From the NCBI GenBank assembly GCA_963969495.1, contig OZ018321.1:120307129-120371128 (forward strand): a DNA stretch of 64,000 bases. The letters are read 5' to 3'. A program made the position numbers and the translations under genes. Positions 49,774 through 61,620 of the stretch are shown here, piece after piece. The DNA is from Ceratothoa steindachneri. Taxonomy: Eukaryota; Arthropoda; Malacostraca; Isopoda; Cymothoidae. How positions within the stretch are numbered: the stretch's first letter is position 1; every line of letters begins with the position of its first letter. The notes below the pieces were generated by a model. It was not told the DNA's origin, did no database searches, and saw only the letters and a list, made by a program, of their open reading frames with translations.

Positions 49774-52512
49774 ATTAGTGTAATACAATTAAACGTACGC
49801 AGTTGACACGGTATTCGCCATACGGTCGCCAACTGGGTACTCAACACACAAAGACCCGACATCATACTCCTGAACTCCACCAGCTTACACCCTCCCAACA
49901 ACAGACTTCGCATTGCAGGCTATCACACATACTTATCCCCACAGGCGCGGCACCTAGGATCTGCGATCCTAGTAAAGCGCAACATACACCACTCCCTCGT
50001 CAACACACGTGACACCTCCTTTCTAGCCTGCAAAATAGACACAAGCTCTTGCCCCATAATAGTGGCCACACATTACAGACCACCACGAATACAGCTAAAC
50101 TTAGAAGTCCCACTCCGGGCCCTTTCAAACTACAACCTACTTATCTTCTTCGCGGGGGACCTCAACGCTTTTCACCCGACACTCCTTTCCAACAATACGA
50201 ACGATGCGGGGAGTTACTTGGCCGGTGCCTTGCGGCGTTTCCGCTGCGAACACATCGGCCCTGCCTTCCCCACGTTCTTCGGCACGCGCGGGCGCACCAC
50301 ATCCCCGGATGTGGTCTTCCGTAACGACCACGCCACACGATTCTACACTCACATTGCACCCGGTCCCCACGTACTATCAGACCACATACCAATATGCCTT
50401 CTCATATCCACATCCCCCATACTCATCCCCACATCACCTATATACGACTACAAAAACACAAACTGGGCTGAATTCAGGAGCCACATATCCACAAACACAC
50501 CACATAACCTCGACCTGGAGAACACCAATCCAGGACAAATAGACCACCACTGGTGCTCACTCTTGGACACCATCACCACCGCACGGAATCTACACTCACC
50601 ACGCAAAAACTACACCTGCCTAAAACACTTCACATTTTCAATACACACACAGAGACTTACCACACAGTACAACAAACCCTACACTAGAGGCCCACGACAA
50701 CAGAACATCAACCAACTACGTGCCCGCATCCTTTAATGCGTGCAGCTAGATAGGAACCGGCAGTGGCGTGAGGTCGTCCGCATCGCGGACGACACCCGTT
50801 GCATGCACCCTTCCTTCTTCTGGTGGCACGTGAAAAGAATGCTGGGTACGAAACCATCCAAACCAATAACACTAAAAATAAACAACCACACACTCACAGA
50901 CACCAATGACATCCTCGACGCATTCAGGTCCCACTGGGACACAGTACACACCCACAACCCACCAAAACCACATGCGCAGGAGCACTTCCAGGACATTCAG
51001 GAATGGTGCCGGACCCATGCTCACGAGCTGAGGCCTGCCCCCCTGATACGCATGGAGGTGCTCGACTATACGTCCACACTTACCACTCCAATCACCGTTG
51101 AGGAAACAAAACACTACATAAAATCGACACCAAAACGCGCCCCCGGCCCCTCCCGCCTACCAGCCACACTAATACATAACCTCCCCGCAGACATATACCC
51201 CACACTCACACATCTATTCAATGCCTCTCTAGCCTCAGGCCACTTCCCTAAAATATTCAAAGTCTCTCACAATATACTCCTTCATAAACAACACAAAGAC
51301 CCCAAACACCCAAACAATTACAGGCCTATTGCTCTATTAGAGCACCTAGGCAAAATACTCGAACGTATGGTCAACTGCCTCCTACGGGAGTTCCTGGAAG
51401 AGAGCGACTGGTTCTCCCCCCATTAATACGGGTTCAGGAGAGGCAGGTCCACTCAGGCGGCCGTGACCATCGTACACGACAGAATACAGAAGAAACGACA
51501 GATACACCAAAAGACTCTCTCCGTCAGTAACAACGTGGAGAAAGCCTTTGACAAGGTGTGGCACGAGGGACTCCGTTGGAAACTCGCCAACAACACGGAG
51601 TTACCTCTCTGCACCAGAAGGCTCCTCTCACACTACCTCACTGGACGGCGCTGCCACATTAGATACAACAACACCCTTTCAAGACCCTTCACACCACGCT
51701 CAGGCGTTCCCCAAGGAAGCGTTCTGGCACCCACACTCTACATTGTGTTCACAAACGACACCCCACGCCCACTAGAAAACTGCGTTCACACATACATAGT
51801 GGCCTACGCCGACGACGAGACCATTCTCGTCAGCGGCCGGGCCCCCGAAGAAATCACGCTCCACGCACAAAGAATACTTGACGAGAAGACAGACTACGAG
51901 GACAAATGGCTGATTGCCACGAATCCTCAGAAGACACAGATGACACTCTACGGCGCTAGAGATCACTTCATGCACAACCTACAAATCTACTCACACACAC
52001 CAAACATGATCCACCAAAACCCAACAAGGCTCGCATACACACAGTGCACCAAAATCCTGGGGGTAACATTCGACAAATCCCTCAGGTTCAACTTACACCA
52101 GAACATAATACAAGCAAGAGCCTCACGTACAAACGCATCGCTAGGTAGGTTCTACCCAGCGAGTAAAAAACTAAAACTACACTTATACAAAGCACTCGTG
52201 CGTCCCATTCTCACGTACGCCCCACTGTCACTCGTAGCTTCGAGCGACACCTGGAAGCGAAAGGCTCAGCGCATTCAGAACTCTGCTCTGAAGCGCGCTT
52301 GCCGTTCGCCGCTGTACTCGAGAATGGACGCACTACACAACAACAACAAACTAACTCCTCTCAACACCTACGCTCACACCAGACTTACAAAACAACTTGG
52401 AAAAATCACCACAGACCCACTTTACACCTCGCTACATGTAAGAAGGTACGCGATGGCGCCGCGATATCTCGCGGCCCACGAACACCTGCCACCCGTACCA
52501 TTCTTCGCATAA
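49774..52512 (+). pseudogene. Non-LTR C ORF2 (endonuclease-RT) with three in-frame stops
   Basis: The apurinic-type endonuclease starts ISVIQLNVRS (49774) and has PDIILLNSTSL, VATHYRPPRIQ, FFAGDLNAFHP, TTSPDVVF and SDHIPICLL (50380), the catalytic order for this nuclease. The RT has NNYRPIALLEHLGKILERM (51315), YGFRRGRSTQAA, VEKAFDKVW, SGVPQGSVLAPTLY (51700) and YADDETIL (51806). In motif A the expected Asp is Asn (SNNVEKAFD), which would abolish catalysis. The C-terminal domain is complete to TAA at 52510-52512. Stops: TGA 49804-49806 (Trp or Arg position), TAA 50734-50736 and TAA 51424-51426 (Gln-like positions). The frame is otherwise unbroken. Confidence 0.9.
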
Positions 52513-52775
52513 AACCAATAAGGCATCCTGAATAACGCGTTTCCGGATGGACTGTGAGCCTCCCCCCCCTGACTTGCCCCCAACCCTCGCCCAGTCAATT
52601 ACCACATAACCTACACCCTCACTACAACACCTCGCTTCGGTGTATAGCCACCGACCTATCTACTCTCGCTGTCCCTTTCTTAATTATTTTCCGCAACGCT
52701 CCTCTCTGACTACCCGACTGCCGTGTTACAGCAGTCCCTCTCTGTTCTTTCTATACACAAAATGAATGAATGAAT

Positions 52776-54384
52776 ACACACAGTCAACGCGGCGACTTTC
52801 AAAAACATAAAGTGCGGAATGAGGACTTCGGAGATAAAGTAAAAATTAAAATGTGTTAAACAATTAAAAGTGATACTTGGTAGAATAAATATAAATACAT
52901 AATCAATTTTTAGTAGTGTGAATAATAATAAATCAAAACGGTGCATAAATGTAGTTACATAAATAACTAAATTATATTAAGGAAAATTGTTAATGAATAA
53001 AACTGCATAAATTCAAACAAATAAATAACTAAGTTTTATCAATGTGAGTAGTGAATAATAAACCAATGAATAAATATGAATAAATAAATAATAAGTAGCA
53101 ATATTAATTAGCAGTAATAATAAGCTAATAAGTGGGCATAAGCCAAATATCATGTAGCGATAACTGGAAGTGTAGTGTCTAGTATAAATTAAGAACAAGT
53201 GTGATATATAACAATAAACTAGAATGAGTGTAAAATAATAATATAGTAGACATGAGTAAAGCTGTATAATTATGAACAAGTGTAATATATAGAGATAAAC
53301 AAGAATAAGTGTAAAATAGAAATATAGTGGATATGAGTATATATATAAATGGATGAATAAGCAAATCAACCAAAACACTGTAATAGAAATTTGAGTTTAG
53401 AGTATATAAACAAATCCCTATTAATGGGGAAAAAAATTAAAATGTAAAATAAATTTTTTCTATGTAAAAAGCTGAGCTCCTGCGTAACATGCTCCAGGAG
53501 AACCCCTCTATATGTACCTATGCCTTCTACTAAATCCTTTCCCTTCTCAGCGATAATTTTTTCTTTTTTTTCAACACTATTCCTAATAACATTATATAAA
53601 TTAATTTATAATAATGTCTTTTGCTTTTTTTCAAATAAATATATCATAAAAAACTAATGGCCTACAAGGGAGCAATCTTCACTACGGAACGGTGAAAAGT
53701 TGCGGCGAATCTCCCCTCTTTTCGTCTTTAGTAGTAGAATAGTCTTCTTTAATCAGTCATTAGTCTATCTTTACCTAACCATAAGTAGAAAGCCATGAAG
53801 AAAGAAATATTGTCATTTTTACCACCGAAAGTAAATGCACTCGCTGGTTACACTAGTTAACTTTTTATTAGGAAAAACCTTTTCCTTATTAATACAATAT
53901 AAAAAAAAACTTGGAAAGAAAATACTGTGCCTGATGAACAACAAGAAGAGGGAGAAATCCCTGGGGCAAATGATAGAGGTTTACTGAAAGAACTTTAGAA
54001 GTATACGATAAATTATAATAATTATTTCTCAGAAAAGAATTAATAAAAGGAGATTAATTTCTTGGTCAAACTCGATTCATCGAGGAAAACACAAAACAAT
54101 TATTTCCATATTCATCAATAAAGCACTAAAATAATAAAGAAAGAAATCTTAACATAGTTCCTAGCATATTTCATTTATTGTGCAGAGGTCAACTTGTAAG
54201 AAAAATATTTTTTTTTAATTAAGCTTAAATAGTTAACTCTGAACAACTTGGGTCAAAACCACAAGAATGCAATATTGTGTATATGCAATGGACTTGCATA
54301 GATAGAATATATTCATAAGCCCCCCTTACTGAGTCGCATTAATACTGACTTCAACGTCTAGCGTTGTAGCTCTCGGAACTTGGG
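52776..54384. other. AT-rich, low-complexity DNA
   Basis: Rich in AATAAATAA-type words. An 81-bp-spaced direct repeat lies at 53194-53258 and 53275-53339 (AACAAGTGT(G/A)ATATATA...GAGTGTAAAATA). No gene recognised. The right end, after about 54300, may be the 5' part of the hAT-1 element. Confidence 0.6.
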
Positions 54385-55094
54385 ATGCCATATATTTCTA
54401 AAGTGCGTGCTGTAATTGAAAAATATCCCAATGAATTCATTTTAATTTGTTTAGGAAAAAATGAACTTTATTGTCAAATTTGTTGTGTTATAGTGAAGCA
54501 CGAAAGAAACTTTTTCGAGGAGAAACATCGTTCGACTCAAAACACCAGCGTAGCCTTACTAAACGTGTGGAAACTGGAAAGACAAACAATGTTAAAGTTT
54601 AACTCTTCAGATTTTACTGAAAAGCTAGTGACTACATTTTTGTCAGCCGGCATACCTCTTCATAAATTGTGCCATCCTTATATAAAACAATTATTATCTG
54701 ATATGGGGGTAGCAGTCCCCAGTGTGACAACTTGTAGATCAATATCCATTAAAATGACGAAGAGTGAATCAGCTTGGATAAAACAATTACTAACGGGAAA
54801 ACTAATTTTCCTCGTCTTTGACGAAAGTGAAGTAAGAGGCTCTAAATATTTGAATATACTTACGGGAATTATTGATGTTCTAGAAAATACTTATTTAATC
54901 AAATGTGATGTTCTTGTCAGATCTGTTAATACGCAAAATGTAATACACAAGATTGATGATACCATAAAAGAATTTGAGAGAGCAAGAGAAAATTTCTGCT
55001 TACTTCTATCTGATTCAGCTCGTTATATGGTGTCGGCTGGAGCAACACTCAAGAAACTTTTCCCAAGACTTTTCCATGTAACATGTGTTGCCCA

Positions 55095-55111
55095 TCTGTT
55101 ACATAACTGTG
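55095..55111 (+). repeat. Left 17-bp target-site duplication of element D
   Basis: TCTGTTACATAACTGTG is found here and at 60326-60342, exactly flanking the minus-strand non-LTR element and cutting the hAT reading frame at HLLHNC. Confidence 0.95.
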
Positions 55112-55589
55112 GATTGGACATAATAGTGATGAAATATAGGTAGAATTAGAGAGAGAATAGTAAGAGAGTAAAGTGGTTAAAGGGTGAGTTTAAAGAATAG
55201 ATGATGTGTAGGAGACAGTATACAAAGGTTCCTGGTGAAAGGGTAGCTCTGTCCATTTGTGTTAGTTTTATATGTTTTTGGTTGTTTTTCTTTGTTTAAT
55301 AAACTATAAGTTTATAGTTTATTTAATTAAATTAATCATAGTTAATTTAATTAATTATTTTAGATCTTGAAGATCTTTAGGCATTCAAGCCTTTATTTTA
55401 GGTAGGCTTTTATTCCCGCTGTGAGTTTTTGAAAAAGTTTCATCATTTTAAATAAATTTAAATTGAATTTGAATTTAAATAGTGAATTTGGAATTTAAGT
55501 TTGAGTTTTGCAAAATAGTTTTTAATTTGGGATTAAATTTACTAAAGGAACCTGCGCATTACATTGGGTGTTTTTTGTCAGTTTTGTCA

Positions 55590-58327
55590 CGTATACTTCT
55601 GAGTCACGTCATTGTCAGGCTGTAATTTACTACTTTTGAATGGTCTTACTTGTCGGTCTACTTCGATTTCTAAGTGTGTACGGGAGAATTCAGGGGTCAA
55701 GCGGGCGCCAATAGCTTGCCATATCCTCTTAGCTCTCTCGTGGAGCGCCACGTTGATCGGAGATAATCCAACCGAGTCGTGGAGCTCTCTCTCTCTTTTT
55801 CGTTCTCTTCTTCGGGTGTTAGTAATGAGTAACACCGCTCTGTCCTGGATGACTTGAAGTTTCGCAATGTGGGTCTTGGCGCTCGCGTTCAATGGCACCG
55901 GGGGGTACAAGAGTCTCGAGCGAATGCACGCATTGAATATTTTGAGTTTATTTGGGTGATTTAGGTCACGGAACCTATAAAAATCTCTCAAATCTCACTT
56001 GCCATTTGCGACTGTTCGTCCGATATGACTCTTGTAGCCCCCTGTGGTGATTTTGAGCCCCAGAACCTTCCCTTCCAGGCAGTAGGGGATTCTCTCCACT
56101 TCAACCCGTATATCGTTGAAGGTCTTGCGAAACATGGAAATTATTTTGAACTTTTGGGCATTGGTTGATATCTTCCATTTTCTCTCGAAAGAGTTGATGT
56201 TAGATATCTCCCTAGCCGTATTTCTCGCCATAAACTCCCTGTGAACGTAAGCGGCGGTACAAATTTGCGATATGTCGTCAGCGAACTGGACCTATATCGT
56301 ACCTTCGGATAGAGGTTGTGGTAAGTCACATGTATAAATTTTGTTTAAAAGGGGACTGAGACAGCCCCCCTGTGGGACCCCTAATTCAAGCTCGAATTCG
56401 GGGCCTTTGTGTTCTCTGATATGTATATATGCTCTCCTCTCCATTATGTAATCGCATAGAATCCTCTCAAGAATGAGGTTGAGGCCTACTTGAAGGATCG
56501 TAAACTGTAGTCCTCTCTTCCAAACCTTATCAAAAGCTTTCTTGACATCGCGGAGCACCAGGTCGGCATGCCTTTTGCTTGCCTTGATCTTTGCAAGCTT
56601 TTCCGTAATAACGGCTTGTGCCGTGTCAGTCTCTCTTTTCTTTCTGAAGCCGTGTTGCTGCTCGTTATGAAAGTTGGCTTCGTCGAGAAAAGAGTTGACA
56701 CTATTTGCCAATATCTTCTCGAAGACTTTGCCAGCAAATTCTAAGAGAGATATCGGCCGGAAGCTGGCAGGGCAGTCCGGGGGCTTTCCCGATTTGGGAA
56801 GGAAGATCATCTTGTCCACTTTCCACTGATCGGGAAAATAGTCCGTGTTCAGAGCGGCATTCATGATGTTAAGAAGCCCACTCAGAACATTAAGGCGGGG
56901 CCTTGATGAAATTCTCCCTAGTCAGCCCTGTGGTACCCGGTGCTCTTTGACGAAAGGATTTTAGTGCACGGATAGCTCTTGGGCAGTTATTTTCCCCCCA
57001 TAGCCCTCCATCACTCTTTCCTGTGACACACAATAATGAGGAGCGGTTTTGTGTATTTGTGTGTTTAGCTGTTGGATTATGTTATTTTCGAAATCGATGT
57101 CATAATTGTCATTTTCTTCGGGGTGTTAGTTTTGAAGATTGAAGACCAGAAAATTCTAAACATTTCCTCAATCTCTTTAGTTTCGTCAATTTCTTTACCG
57201 TCGCGTATGAGTGTAATTTTTTTCTGTGGAGGTTGTCTTTTTAACCGTCTAAATGTCGGCCAGAATGTGCGTGAGTCTCTTTCTATGTCGAGTCCTTTAA
57301 TCAGTCTGTCCCATATCAGTATTTGTTGGTCCGTAATTAGTGTCTGGAGTTCGTCTTTAATCTGTCTTATTCTTCTATGGGCATTGTGGTTGAGGCCTAT
57401 CAGCGCCACTACATTGGACAGGTCCCTATATTCTTGGGCCAGGGCTTTCATGGGAGGGGTCCAAACGGGAGCTGAAAGGGTTTTATATTTCATACGGGGA
57501 ATACTATTTTCATCTGCTTTAATTGGGCGGTCAGTGATTTTATGCAGCTCTTTATCTATCTCTTCTAAATTGGCATCGAGTAAAGGGTCTGGGATATAAT
57601 TTAGAAGATAATTTCTGTAGCTTTCCCAGTTCGCCTGCTTATAGCTTTTGCGTTCTGGGATTGTAATCTGAATGGGATTTACACCAACTGAAATTTTAAT
57701 GGCCTGGTGGTCACTAGGAATCAGGGGGCCCGGTTCAATGTAGTAGTTGTACGGAAACCTCATACTGGATAAAACAATATCAGGTTTCGTTGCTGCATTT
57801 CCTGTAATGTATGTCAGGAATTCTGGTCCGATCCTTGTCCCGTATTGTCTGTCAAGTAATACTTCGATGTTTCTGCCTGCAGTGTTGTAGGAGGTATACC
57901 CTGCCGCTGCACACCTTGCATTCAGATCTCGAGCAAAGATTACATTTTTCTTATGACTGAAGATCTGTAGAAGGTTGTGCATGGGTACATAGCCGCGTCT
58001 TGGGGGTTGATACCTCGTGGCCACAACCAGCCCCTTTCCCCAGGGTAGTGCCTACCTCAATGGCAAGGTAAGATTCATCTAAGTCGGGTAGTTTTTTGTA
58101 TTTAAGCCTTTTTTGACGGCTATTGCGCAGCCGTCATATCGTTCCTGGCTATAATCTTTGCTAATGACGTCATATTGAAATATTTTTAATTCTTTTTGCG
58201 TGGTCATTCCGTGTTCGTTGATAAGTATAATGTCAGGGTCACTTTGTCGCAGAATGTTGCCATGGATGGAACCTTTTCCGTCCCACCCATCGACATTCAT
58301 TTGTATGATCGTAAGTCTATTGGTCAT
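55590..58327 (-). pseudogene. Non-LTR D ORF2 (endonuclease-RT) pseudogene
   Basis: Starts MTNRLTIIQMNVDGWDGKGS at 58327. The endonuclease has PDIILINEHGM, VATRYQPPRRG, NVIFARDLNARCAAAGYTSY and IPSDHQAIKI. A frame change near 58090-58030 and another between 57077 and 56900 break the ORF. The RT reads SFRPISLLEFAGKVFEKIL (56760), QHGFRKKRETDTAQAV, LVLRDVKKAFDKVW with the catalytic Asp intact, GVPQGGCLSPLL (56385) and QFADDISQI (56275) just after an in-frame TAG. A TGA at 55992-55997 precedes the C-terminal stretch to 55590. All RT catalytic residues survive, unlike elements A and C. Confidence 0.88.
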
Positions 58328-58599
58328 TTTGTGTAATGTTGGTCCTTTTAGTGTGTGGGATTAAAGTAGATGCTTATTCGTGATCTACTTTCGCCCCATG
58401 GGGTATACTGGACGGGGTGCGCTCCATGCCGTTTCTTTGCTTTTGAAATTCGGTATCAGTAATCGTGTGAAAGCAGTCCGTGGTCACTTTGATCTTATTT
58501 TGTGCGAGGGCCTCCTCAACCTGTCGCACCGGAACCTCGCCTGAGAATTCCTACTTGTATCGTCCGGTCCTAAGACCCTCCGATACTTCGCGGGAATCA

Positions 58600-59966
58600 A
58601 TTTCAGCTAGGAATGAAGCCGATTCAGGGGTATATAGTTTTAGGCTAGAGCCTCTCGCGTGGTATTTCAATTGGTGTTCTCTTCCCGGTGATGGAGGTAG
58701 ACCTTGGGCCACGAGTTTTGGAGATTTTCCTCGACCTAGGAGACCTAATCTCCTTGGGTCGGACTGCATCCTTGGTTGGTGTGGGGGTGTGTGTTTTTGT
58801 TTTTACTGGTGTGTGTTTTTTCGGTGTGAGTGGCGCTTGTTTTTCTGTTGGTGTTTCTTTAGGCTTGTTCAGTCGGGGGTCACGTGAGATGTGGGATGGC
58901 TGTGTTTTGTGTTGGCACTTTTTGGCACTTGTCTTGGCACTGAGGAGCTACGGTTATACGCATAACCTCCTCTGCATGAGGGTTATCGGGGAACCACATC
59001 TCCTGCAGTGCGATCTTTACGAGCATGCGGTTGACTTCTGTAGCAAAGGTACCAGGGCGAGTTATGTTTGCAATGTGTACATAATAAATGCAACACATTA
59101 TTTTTGTGGAGTGCTCGTTTTCAATGTGCAGGTAGGTCTTTTGGTTGTTAGACTCAGCGATGGCGGCTTTTGAAACTTTTGCGTATGTTGAATTAGCTTT
59201 TAACTCATCTGTTTCACGTTTGAGTCTGATTTGCTTGCTCATCTCCTGCTTTTTGACTGGACATGCCATTGACATGGTCCGGTGCGGGTCTTCGCAATTC
59301 AAGCATTTTGTGGTGGTATTCTTACAGTCACGCCAAAAATGGTCGCGACCGGCACAGATGGAGCATACCTGTAGGTCTTTGTTTTCAGGGCAGTTAGAAG
59401 TGGTATGTTTGTCATACTTGTAGCACCGAAAGCACATTTGCAAGTCAACAAACTCCTCACGTTCCGTCTGCAATGGGGAGAATCTCGCGTTAAAGAGCAC
59501 TAATCCATTATCCTTAGCCTTTTGAGCCATAGCCGTGTCTTCAAAAACAACCTTGAACACGTGCGTGTATGTTTTGAAATTAAGGACCTCAGCTACCTTT
59601 GCCCATTCGTGGTTCCTCTCGATTTACTCTTTGATTGCGTCCAACGAGTGGCTCCCAACCCAGGGGTCGAGGCGCCTGCATATCAAACTGCGGTGAGTCC
59701 TAATTTGTGGTGGTGTGGTCGGTTTAAGGTTAATTGTCTTAAGGCATTCAACAGCTTTTCCCGAGGTCAAGGCTTCGCAATCGGCCTCTTTCGCGCAAAT
59801 ATCTAAGTATCCATTATTCAAGCCAATTAGTCGTACCAAGGCAATGCGTAGGGTTCCGTATACTTTTTCAAACACTTTTCACGATCGGGTTTCGGGCCCT
59901 CCGGGAGGACTCGAAGAGTTATACGGAGAGGTTCCCTCATCTCTCCTGCGTCATATGATGCGTTAG
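58600..59966 (-). pseudogene. Non-LTR D ORF1 (Gag-like) pseudogene
   Basis: From the right: MREPLRITLRVLPEGPKPDR near 59966, a shifted frame with RIALVRLIGLNNGYLDICAK, ICRRLDPWVGSHS, then TAA at 59624-59626 in KE-IERNHEWAKV (other copies keep reading), and FKVVFEDTAMAQKAKDNGLV. Knuckles: CFRCYKYDKHTTSNC, CSICAGRDHFWRDC and CLNCEDPHRTMSMAC (about 59440-59270). The C-terminal part shifts frame near 58890 and continues SRDPRLNKPKETPTEKQ, the same box as in element A. Function as for the other ORF1 copies; broken by at least two frameshifts and one stop. Confidence 0.85.
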
Positions 59967-60325
59967 GGGATGTATGTGTAATAGTATGTATGCACTTAAG
60001 GAGTTTATAGAAGGAAAGGGATGAGACAGAAAAAGGGGGCCAATGTCCAAATACTTTTACTTTACCTTAAAAAAATTTCCTTCAGGCTAGCGCGTGGGCC
60101 AGGTAAGGCTTCGGTCTCCGTCTCCACCGAGGAGTGAAGATTCTTCCTTAACCTTCTAAAATCCTAAGCCAGTGGTCCACTTTTCGAAGCGTATCCCGCT
60201 TTATCACTTTCCCGAAATTCACTATCGAAGCGAGTATCCCAATTCACTTATGCAAAATTTGCTTTACAATTTTCGTTCCGAAGTTGTCACAGCGGTACAC
60301 AGACTAACTCAGGCAACCAGAGCAG

Positions 60326-60342
60326 TCTGTTACATAACTGTG
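60326..60342 (+). repeat. Right 17-bp target-site duplication of element D
   Basis: Second copy of TCTGTTACATAACTGTG; the hAT coding sequence resumes immediately after it. Confidence 0.95.
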
Positions 60343-60930
60343 CAATGCATATAAGATCATTTTATAGTGAGGTCGGTGTTATAATTGCATGCCTCAAGGC
60401 ATCTACTGTTAAAAATAAAGAGAGGAAGGCATTGTTTCAAGAAATTGTTACTTTCCCAGAACCAATTTCAACACGTTGGGCAAGTTGGCTAAACTCTGCT
60501 TTCTATTATGCAGACAATTTTCCAAGCGTCAAATGCATTGTTGAGAACTTTGAAGGTGATGGAATTATCGTTCGGAAGGCTAAAAATAGTGTGTCTAAGA
60601 AACTCTAGCAAGGCAACTACTTTCCATTAAAATGAATTACAGTCAAATTGCTCGCTTTGTGCCTAAGATGGAAGCAACTGATTTCACAATTAAAGAGGCA
60701 TATAAGACTCTTACTACCATTAACTTTGATGACGATCCTTGTGAGATCAAGAGGTAGATTAAAAATGATATGTGTGAGAGAGTTGAACTCCCTAGGCCTG
60801 AAATATGACCAACAATTTATTCTTATCTCTTTAAATGTCAGCCAACAACAGCGTCTGTGGAGAGATCATTCTCCATGCTTAACAAACTCTTAAATAGAAA
60901 CCGTAACTTTCTGCAAGAAAATATTTGAAG

Positions 60931-61618
60931 GTAAGTAAAGTTTCGTTCATATCAGTCATTAAAAGTAAATTCAACTTTTTACAGTATTTAGGTCAACCTT
61001 TTACTGCCCTAGTTATAACAGGTGTGTTAATCAGAACATAAGAAACATACGCGGAGAGTAAAAAATAATAAAGTTAAACATTACCTTAAGCAAGAATAGT
61101 GAGCAAGTTAAAGCATTCTATGAGTACAACAAATGATTAGAAATTAGGGGTTGAAGAAGAATGAAAAGAGAGCAAAGGGTGTTAAGGCAATGCAACGAAC
61201 ACGCTGGGCGATTGAGAAAGGTGATACGAGATGACAATAGGAAGAAGGATTGAAGCAGTCGGTTTAAGGAAATTGACTCAAGTTAAAACAACGAGGCTAA
61301 GCTTGTAAATAGGTAGCACTATGAAACAGGATAACAAGAAGGGTAGTCACCCTAACAATCTTACCAATTAATATTCATATCTGAGAGCGAACAGGAACGT
61401 GAGATACAAGTCAAGACAAGGCCCTAGTGCGATTCAGTTACAGACCCCGTCACCTTAGGAAATAATCGAACGCACGTCAAAAAATAATAAATATATCACT
61501 ACAAATAAATCCATATGTAAAACACTAAAATCACTGAAAAACTATAACACAATAAATACGGAAAAAACATACAGGGTGCGGAAGCTAATAGAGACAGTTC
61601 ACTTAGAAAATTTATTTA
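60931..61618. other. No recognisable gene
   Basis: May include the 3' end of hAT-1. No terminal repeat, tail or coding resemblance could be assigned. Confidence 0.5.
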
Positions 61619-61620
61619 TA

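Larger units (their letters stand above)
47822..52775 (+). mobile_element. Non-LTR retrotransposon C (Jockey/I-type), near complete
   Basis: About 4.9 kb: leader, ORF1 with three zinc knuckles, endonuclease, RT, GC-rich 3' region and a simple-repeat tail (AATGAATGAATG, about 52761-52773) like the 3' tails of I-type elements. ORF1 and ORF2 lie in one frame, with only stop codons and no frameshift detected from 47965 to 52512. It is noticeably more C-rich than its surroundings. The 5' boundary is uncertain, and I could not identify target-site duplications. Confidence 0.85.
55112..60325 (-). mobile_element. Non-LTR retrotransposon D (Jockey/I-type), full-length insertion
   Basis: 5,214 bp between 17-bp target-site duplications, oriented with its 5' end at 60325 and 3' end at 55112. 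Contents on the minus strand: leader, ORF1 with zinc knuckles, endonuclease, RT, C-terminal region, AT-rich 3' part. It is of the same family as A, E and C. There is no obvious poly(A). Full length with intact flanks shows target-primed insertion into the hAT gene. Confidence 0.92.
54385..60930 (+). pseudogene. hAT transposase gene (hAT-1), split by element D
   Basis: The first part (54385-55111) starts MPYISKVRAVIEKYPNEF and has a BED-like zinc-binding segment (CQICCVIVKHERNFFEEKH), a linker and the start of the hAT catalytic region (LIFLVFDESEVRGSKYLNIL; FCLLLSDSARYMVSAG; LFHVTCVAHLLHNC). The reading resumes after the insertion at 60343 (RSFYSEVGVIIACLKAST; FPEPISTRWASWLNSAFYY with the conserved TRW) and reaches the C-terminal dimerisation motif TTASVERSFSMLNKLLN near 60860. 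The second part has stops and frameshifts (TAG 60606-60608; TAG near 60756; TGA near 60807), so the gene was already or has since become inactive. It resembles the hAT group related to CGG-triplet-binding proteins. Terminal repeats were not found. Confidence 0.85.

Noticed and set aside
50062..50542. Additional overlapping open frames in element C
   Set aside because: The frame with endonuclease motifs is clear; the others are shadows in C-rich DNA.
47965..52512. Stop-codon reassignment (TAA/TAG read as Gln)
   Set aside because: Other elements here are decayed in ordinary ways, TGA also occurs, and single transitions explain all stops more simply.
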